DNA from: Brachypterus glaber
Taxonomy: Eukaryota; Arthropoda; Insecta; Coleoptera; Kateretidae
DNA length: 64,000 bases
Direction of reading: 5' to 3'
Assembly (NCBI GenBank): GCA_958510825.1
Contig: OY294051.1
Coordinates: forward strand, 25,903,265 to 25,967,264
Shown piece after piece: positions 12,401-21,400 of this stretch. Each line of letters opens with the position of its first letter. The first letter of the stretch is position 1. A model generated the notes under the pieces. It had not been told where the DNA came from and did not search any database. It worked only from the letters and a program-made list of their open reading frames with translations. Both the position numbers and the translations under genes were made by a program.

Positions 12401-15400
12401 AGGGTGTACTCATATAATGAAACATGATATTGATACTGGGGATAACAAACCTTTTAAAATGCGACAATACCAAATGTCTCCGTATATGCAAGAAATTTTA
12501 GTTAAAGAATTAAAAGATATGTTAGCACAAGGGGTAGTCTCTCCTTCGAATAGCGATTATAATAGTCCGGTATTGTTAGTGAAAAAATCTGATGGATCGC
12601 ATAGGCTTTGTTTCGATGGTAGAAAATTAAATGCTCAAACAAAGAAGGATTCTTATCCATTACCAAAAATTGATAGAATTTTAAGTATGCTTGGTAAGGC
12701 GAGATATATTTCTACAATCGATCTGAAAAAAGCTTTTTGGCAGATTCCACTGACTGAAAGGTCAAAGGAAAAATGCGCTTTCACTGTACCTGGTTATGGT
12801 CTATTTCACTTTAATCGTATGTGTTTTGGGTTGGCTAACGCGGCGCAAAGGCAACAACGATTGATGGATAAATTGTTTGGTGCTGCCTTTGAACCATATA
12901 TTTTTGTATATTTAGATGACATAATAATAGTATCATCTAGTTTTGAAGAACATATACGTCTGCTAAAAGAGGTTTATCGTATTTTAAAAGAAGCTAATCT
13001 TACAATAAATTTTGATAAGTGTAAATTTTTTAGAAAATCATTAAAGTATTTGGGTTTTGTTTTGGATAGAGAAGGGTTACGCACAGATATAGAAAAAGTA
13101 CAGGATATGTTAAATTATAAACGTCCTAGTACAACTACAGAGATTAAACGGTTTATAGGGTTATGTTCATGGTACAGACGGTTTGTAAAAAATTTTGCAA
13201 CGTTAGTAGCACCACTTAATGCTTTGCTGAAAGGTTTAGGAAAGAAACAACCAATTAAATGGAATAATGAAGCTGAAGTCGCGTTTGTTAAAATAAAAGA
13301 AGCTCTTGTTTCAGCTCCGGTTTTAACCAGTGCTAGGTACGACCTTGTTTTCACCATACAATGTGACGCTAGTAATGTAGGTTTGGGAGCAGTGTTAACA
13401 CAGGTTCAGGAGGGAAAGGAAAAGGTTATTGCATACGCCTCAAGAACTCTCTCAAGATCAGAAAGAAATTTTAGCACCGGTGAAAAAGAATGTTTAGCTC
13501 TTTTATTCGCGATTGATCGTTTCAGGGGATATATTGAAGGAGTTAGGTTTAATGTTATAACAGACCATTCTAGTTTAAAGTATTTAGCAAATTTTAAAGA
13601 CCCGACAGGAAGAATTGCTAGATGGGCGGTTAAACTCCAACAGTATGACATGAATATTACATATCGTAAGGGTAGTTTACAAGTAGTTCCAGATGCATTA
13701 AGTAGGGCTTTTGAAGAAGTTGAACCAGAAAAACCAGTATTTCCGTCAGTTAATTTAATATCATTTGATTCGGAACAATATGGTAAAGATGAGTACTATG
13801 TTTCATTAAGAGAAAAGATATTGAAGAGTCCAAATCAATATAAAGAGTATAGAATTGTAGAAGATAAAATATATAAATTTGATCGTTCTAATTTAGGTAT
13901 TAAAACGAATATTAAAGAGTGGAAGTTGTTGGTTCCGAGACTCTGTAGGGTGCTTGTTATGAAAGAATGTCATGATGATCCTTTAGCAGCTCACATGGGT
14001 TTTTATAAAACTTTTAATAGGGTATCACAAGAATATTTTTGGCCACGTATGAGATCAGATATTTTGAAATATGTTAAGTGTTGTAAAATTTGCGCTGAAC
14101 AAAAGGTTCCGAATTATGCACGTCATGGGTTGATGGGTAAAGAAAAGAATATTAGTTTCCCTTGGCAGTGTATTTCAACAGATTTTATAGGTCCATTACC
14201 TAGATCGAATGGAGGGTTTTGTTATTTATTAGTAGTATCTGATTGGTTCACAAAATATACACTTTTACAACCTTTGAAAACAGCTACTGCTCAAGGTGTA
14301 ATAAAATTTATAGAAAATCAGGTGTTCTTAATATATGGCGTACCGCAGTACATTATTGTCGATAATGGTACTCAGTTTGCTGGGAAAGCTTTCAAAAAGC
14401 TTGCGGACGACTATCAAGTTCAAAAAATCTGGTACAATGCCAAATTTCATTCACAAGTAAATCCTACAGAAAGACAGAATCGAACGGTAGAAACGGCGAT
14501 AAGGTCTTATATAAAAGAAAATCACCGGGAATGGGATAAAAATATAGGTAAAATAGGTCTTGCGCTTCGTACCGCAGTTAATGAGGTCCACGGACATTCG
14601 CCGGCGTTTCTCAATTTTGGAAGAATCGTACCTTTAACAGGGGCTTACTATGGCAAAGTTTCGTCCACTCAAGACGTTGAGTTGGAACCGGATTCTCGGG
14701 AAATGTATTTTAAGGATTTAGTTGGGTTAAAAGACATTTTTGCGGATGTAAAAACTAAATTGCATGAAGCATACGAGCGAAATAGAAGAGCCTATAACCT
14801 TAGAAAGCGTGACGTAACGTTCACGATAGGTGAGAAGGTATGGAAAAGAAATAAAGTTCTTTCCAGCGCAGTAAATTATTTTGCGTCAAAATTAGCGCCT
14901 AAGTACGTGTTATGTAAGATAATAGGTAAAAAGTCAAATTTGGTTTATGTGTTACAGGATAAAAACGGTCAATCCATTGGAGACTGGCACGTTAAAGATC
15001 TTAAGAAATATTTGGGTTCGAATAGTGATGTATCCGTCGGATAACTGCATGCATGAGTTTTTAAATTTCAGAAAGAAAAATAAAACCGTTAATTGTAAAT
15101 ATTAGCTAAGAGTGAGTAAAAGTCAAGTGTAAATAGTTAAATTTTATTTTAAATAAAATAAAGTCAAATATTGTAAAAAAAAAAAATATTTTCTTTGATG
15201 CTCGAGGGATCAGGTCTAGAACTGATTGCTGCGACATTTTAGTAGATGGGTGTAGAGTGAGTGTTCTTCAGTTTTGATTGAGATCTTGATTAGAATACCT
15301 GAAAAATTAAAAGGTTAATAACGGTCAAAACTATGGACTAAAAAGTTTTTGGACTTAGTGTCAATAATAAGGATTATTGATATTAAAAAGTCATTGTTGT

Positions 15401-18400
15401 TGAATTTTAGTTAATAAGAATTTTCCCGATTATGTAACTTCCCGATTGTGTAACTATAACTCGATTTTGTCAATTCATGGATTTGTCCCTAGTAAATAGG
15501 CGTGTGGTACGCGTAGATATCAGGCTTAACTAAAAATTCAATAAAAATGCATTCAATAACAAGTTCAATAAACATTGATTCAATATTGATTCATAAAAAT
15601 TGGATAGAAATGCAATGAAAAATAAATAAATATTTTTATTTTTGTATATATTCGGAAAGGGGAATAAAGCTACAATAAATAATAAGTAAATTTAATAGTT
15701 TTTGGTTACAGAATCAGAATATGCTAGTAGCATAAGTTAGGAGTAATTTTTTTTTGGTTACGGGGTTATTCTTTGTGATATTGTAATGTTCTATTTAGGG
15801 TTAACTATTGGAGTTTATACTCTGGGTTAAAAAATATTTTTGGGAATAAATATTTTTTATTTATTCGGAGGAGGGCTGTGTAGCAGTTATGACTGCCACT
15901 GTTTTTAAAGATTACCTGATCTGTGTCACGTAATCATACGATGTTACCATTTTTTCAGAAGTTAGTATTTCTTTCTATTTGCACATATAAGATTGAGTAC
16001 AGACTTATTGTATGGTCTTGTGGAAGTCTTGCGATGGTCCTTGATTCCATTTGCTGGGTCATTTTTCTTTTATTACAGAATTTGTCTTATTTTTGGTGTT
16101 TACTTTTGATAGCCTAAAATATAATAACAAACGTCTAGTAATCTACTACATTCAGTACTTGAGTTAGCTACTGATGTTTTTCAGCTAGTCTTACCTTTTT
16201 AATCACAGCTAAAGCTTCTGGAAGTCGGATAAAATCATTATCAAAGATTGTTTACCTAATTTTGAGGTTAGTTTTACTTCTACCCGCATTCAGGTATACA
16301 GTATGCATTGCATGGTCAGCTGATGACTTCAAGTTGGTTTATTTTCGTCGTATCATTTCTTAAACCATATGAAACGATTGTTAAATGTATGGCTAGGCAT
16401 TTTAAACTTATTTAGAGTATTCTTTTTCTTTATTTTCAAGTAATATTGGGATTATGAATAGATGTTTTTTGTGTTGCCTACCCTCAAAATCGATTTGTTG
16501 TTCGTAGTTCCCAGTTTCGCCACGGGGGGAGTTTTGTACCTTGCCGGAGTTGAAGGGAGAGGCGTTCTTTTTCAAAACGACAAGCAATGGCGTTCAGGTC
16601 GTAAAATCAGAATCTGATTTTTGTGAAACCATCCGTGGTTTATGTTTGTGTAAAAATGTTGCAATAAGTTTGTAATGAAGTGTAGTATAATCCTACGTAA
16701 TTAGTTCAAGCAGTTTTAATGGAAATTCCACAATATTCATCTTTCAAAAGGCGTACAGATGAAGGCTTCAGGCTGCAGAGTATTCTAGTATTCAGCACTT
16801 ACTGCTCCAATTAATTCAGTTTTGGATTGGATTGTTGGTGAAGCTTTTCCATTTCTGTTCTAACGTTCTTCGAATGTTTTGACGATACCTCTATCCCAAA
16901 TTTTATGAATATTGTTGGTGAAGCTTTTATATTTTACAACGTTACCGTTATCTCAAATTTTACGAGTATCGATGGCGAAGCTTTCCATTTCAACTTTAAC
17001 TTCAATTTTCATTGAGGTGTTCTTCAATTTTCCACATTAGTTTTCAAGAGTTTTCAAGATTTTTCAAGATGTTCAGTAAATTGCAGTACCGTTTTTAAGC
17101 CAAGAGGTTTACAAACGTTTCAATGGATCCTCAAGCGTTTGAGTTTCAAACGTGTTCAAATTTGTAAGGAGTTCTCAAGGCAAGGACAAGGAAATGTTCT
17201 GCACAGTGACGTACATCATCAGGGAGTGGGACAACGTATTTGGTCGTTCCAGGGACAACTTTAATTAACAGGTTTTTATAGTTTTAGTGTAAATAATGAA
17301 AATGCGGTTTACTATATTTATTTTTGGTAAAATATCCAAGTTCTCAAATTTTAATATTTATTAAGGTGCTCTATTTTATTATGAATATTCTAGGTTGGTT
17401 TGTAAACAAAGTTGCAACTTTGGGCAGTACGCCTAGATTACTATTTTTCACTTATTAACACATACCTTATATTACTGTTTTTATTTAGGTTATTCACCAT
17501 AATAATTTTGGTATACATATTTTAACATTTTTGCAATAGGGTAGTTCACCACATTTTTTTTTATATTTCGCAATGGGGTCTTTTCACCATACTTTTGGTA
17601 ATTTATAATTTTATTTTAATTAATATGATTAATTAAAGTTGTCTACTTGTCATTTTAAATAAACATTGTAACAGCACATATTTGAGTTTTTGTTTAAATT
17701 ATAATCAACACAAGATATACAAATCTATTCAAATCATAGTTATTTTTCAGGTTTATACATGCTGTAAAAGATAATTAATATTCTAGTACATTATTTTTTA
17801 TGTGTTTGAATCTTAACACATAAACTGCCAAGCACATGTATGTTTACAAGATTCTGGCGCCCAAGGTGTTAAACTAAGCTTATTATCATAATTTCTAATC
17901 CATGAACCCCTGTGCCCGTACTGATGCCAGTTAGCCGATCGCAACCGTACATTTTCTTTTCTATAATAAGTAACCAGGGCAGCGCCTGATAATTTTTTAG
18001 TTTTTACTTATTCTAGACAGGAAAACGCGGTACACTATACAGGGGTGCAAAGGGGTAAAACTACTATCAGTAATAGTAATTTTACTGGGTAATACGTTAT
18101 TACCCAGTAAACTTATGATTACGCAGTGGTGGACCAACGGGAAAATCTTTTTATATTTGACTCTAACCGAAACGTAACCTTTCTAGATTTAGTTCGTTTG
18201 TCCATGAGGAAGTAAAACAAGAATTTCTTCAACAAAATATTTACAGTCAAGAAAAACAGGACATGGTAAACGAATTATGTAAAGAAACCTGGAAAAGCTT
18301 ACAACTGACTCCAGGCAGGCGGTTTATTAAAACACATCTACCTTTTAGTTTGCTTCCTCCAAATTTGTTAGAAGTTGGATGCAAAGTAAGTTATTTCCAG

Positions 18401-21400
18401 CCCAGGATGCTTTTCGAGGGGAGTATTTTACTGTTTGATGGAAAAGGTTGTATCGCGAAGCGGGGAATGGAAAAAGTCGCCCAAACATAAGAAACTTTTT
18501 TAGAAGACTCTTTTTAAAAAGCGCCAGTCTTGTTTTTTATAGTTTCGCCTTTTTCCTGTGAATTTTTCCTCTTTTTCTTCGCGACGGAATAAACCATGTT
18601 TTTAAATTAAACCGGGTAAAACTAGTTTATTTTCGGTAAAAAACACCGTTTTCAGGCTACTCAGTTCCTTGATCAATTATATTAATATAATTAATAATAT
18701 ACCTACATACAGGGTGATCCATAACTGGCATGCCAAAATTTAAGAGGTGATTCTAGATCCAAAAATATAAAAAAAGTTCCTATAAAGGTTGGTCCGGAAA
18801 TGAGCCCTAAGGGATCTAGGGCCCTTTAAAATTGTAATAAAAATAAGGTTTTTAATTAATAACTCGGGTACCGTTTAAGCTAAAGCGGCGAGCTTTTGCA
18901 TGTATACTAGTATTAATAAGGGCAATAAGTTTATGTTAATTTATTTTTTTAATTTATCCAGAGGCGTGGCCAGACGGACAAAATATATGAGGCTTAAAAC
19001 ATTTTTGCCCCAAACTTTTCTATGTGTATGTTTTTGGATTTGTTGTAAAAAATATAGATTTCTAGAGTAAAAATACATATAAAATATCATATAGTGTAAC
19101 ACTGTAGGAGCAACCGTTATCAAAAAAAAATGCAATTAAGAGGAAGTAACATTTTGTGCCACCAAAAACGTTACTTTTTAAAAGGCTATTACTCCTTTAA
19201 TATTAAATTTAGGTGTTTTGGTGTATAATACTTTTTTGCTCAGTTTTAAATGAAGAATCACCCTGCAGCATTAAAATTTTATTGGTGCTTTTTTTTGTTC
19301 CCCATTCAATACGTCATCTTCGAAGGGCCGTAGCTCCCTTAGGGCTCATTTCCGGACCAACCTTTATAGAAACTTTTTTTCATATTTTTGGATGTAGAAT
19401 CACCTCTTAAATTTCGGTACGCGAGTTCTGGAACAGGCTGTATATAATAAAACTAATGACAAATTTATACAAAAGTATACCAACTAAACCATTTTTATTT
19501 GATTTTTAGGTAATTTATGTAGCAAGACACCCAAAAAATGTTGCTGTGTCATTTTACCATTTAAATCGGCTGATGAAAACTCAGGGATATCAAAACGACT
19601 TTCCCACATATTGGAATTATTTTCAAGAAAATTTACGTACGAAAAACAGTCTTTTTTATGCACGTGATATTCTTTTTAGTGTAGGCTCCTAATAGAATGT
19701 CATTTTAGCTTATCTTTAACCTTTTTACAAAGTTTGTAAAAAAATATTGTGTATCATACATGCAAAATTACTTGACATCAAACTCCGACTTTGTTCCTGT
19801 TTGATAAGGGGCCATACTTAAAACACGTAACGCACCTATGGGGGAGGGAGTAGTGCTTAGCTGTACGATGCGTTGCGAGGGGGGAGGGGCACCGATGCAG
19901 CTTTACGTAACTCTATTAAAAGTCATACTTTATTAGTCTCGTGTTTTTTGCTACCCTCGGGACGGCCGGCCGCGGCTCGGCTGTCAACAAATTTTTCATT
20001 AAAAACGTCTCAACTTTTTTCCTTATATTATACTATTTTAGTTTGTTGTTTCATAATTTTTTTAGCGGGGGGTCTTGGCTAGCGTTACATATTTATAGAG
20101 GGCGGTAAGTCTCAGCGTTACTTAGCGTTACATGGGGTGAGGGGATGGTCAAAACTGAAAAAATTTGCGTTACGTGTTTTAAGTATGGCCCCCAAACAGG
20201 TCCCGGGAGTCGTAAGATCCAGGCCTCAAAAATAATTAATTTTTATATTGTTGAAACGGAATGCGTTTAACACAAATGTTTAACGAATTATGCATCTGTA
20301 AATATTAAAACAAAAATTAAAACTTTGGGTCCATATTGGATCCGCCATTTTAAATTATTCATTTTTAATAATGGATCCGGTTTCAGCATTCTCAAAGTAC
20401 ACTAAATGAAAATTTTCATCAAAATCCATTAAAATTTACCAAATATTGGTGAATTCATTTTTAGCATCCTCGAAAACCCCTAGATACTAATTTTTATCTA
20501 AATAAATTATGAAAATTTTGGCGCAATAATGCAAAAAAGTAAAAGGATACACTTATTTAAAAGTTATTGCGTTTACACTTTGAATTAAAAACCTGATTCT
20601 TCTGGGTAATTGCCCGACTTAAGTCGATCAAAAATTGTGTTTTTTTTTTCAATGTTTTCAGGTAATAACGAGGGGCTGACCGCGAGGAAATCTTTTGTAG
20701 AAGCCAAAGGAACTCAGGAGGAACCCTGAAGGAAGTCAGAGGAACTCTTTGCAAAAAGGAACTCTTTTGTACAAATTTTAGACGCGGTCAGAAACAATTA
20801 TTATTTATTACCCATGCGGATTAACGTTCTTATTTTCAAACTAGATGAGCCGTTACAAACACCTTATCAAAAATCCTACCTTTGGGCGCCAAATTTTTTT
20901 GAAGGGCGCCAAGTTTGGTAGAAACCGTCAGGGACAAAGCTTTTTTCCTGAAGGTATTTTGGGGCGCCAATTTTTGTTTTGTAAGGGCGCCAAGTTTGGT
21001 AGAAACCGTCAGGGACAAAGCTTTTTTACTGAAGGTAATTTTGGGGCGCCAAGTTTGGTAGAAACCGTCAGGGATAAAGCTTTTTTTCTTGAAGGTAAAT
21101 CGGGGGCGCCATTTTTTATTCGAAGGGGCGCCAAGTTTGGTAGTAACCGTCAGGGACAAAGTTTTTTTTTATGAAGGTATTTTTTTTGGGTGCCAACTTC
21201 TTTTTTTGTAGGGGCGCCAAGCTTGGTTGAAACCGTCAGGGACAAAGCTTTTTTTTAGGGTGCCTTATTGGCAGTAGTGCGCTTGTATAGCGGTAATTTC
21301 TACGGCTTATTTGCCAAAAATTACCCCTTCCAGAGAGGAACACAGGAGGAACTCCCAAGGAACTCTGGAGGAACTCCGAAGAACTCCGAAGGAACTCTGA

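Larger units (their letters stand above)
7166..18034 (+). mobile_element. Complete Ty3/Gypsy-class LTR retrotransposon (no env)
   Basis: Length is 10,869 bp. Direct LTRs of 2156 bp occupy 7166-9321 and 15879-18034; every landmark is offset by exactly 8713 bp, so no indels separate them, and no substitution was seen by eye. CTAT flanks both ends (7162-7165, 18035-18038), a 4-bp target duplication. The internal part has a primer-binding site, a 0.9-kb leader, gag, pol in the -1 frame with protease, RT, RNase H and integrase in Gypsy order, 0.8 kb of non-coding DNA and a polypurine tract. There is no env ORF. The very long LTRs and the gag zinc knuckles recall the Osvaldo/Ulysses group, but the placement is inference. 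It lies in intron 2 of the sulfotransferase gene, same strand. Confidence 0.95.

Noticed and set aside
19873..20082. 69-codon frame in the G-rich MITE
   Set aside because: Lies wholly inside a 385-bp inverted-repeat element within a host intron and matches nothing known.
20880..21260. Regularly spaced repeats as a CRISPR-like array
   Set aside because: Units vary in length, spacers are parts of the same degenerate unit, and the context is a eukaryotic transposon.
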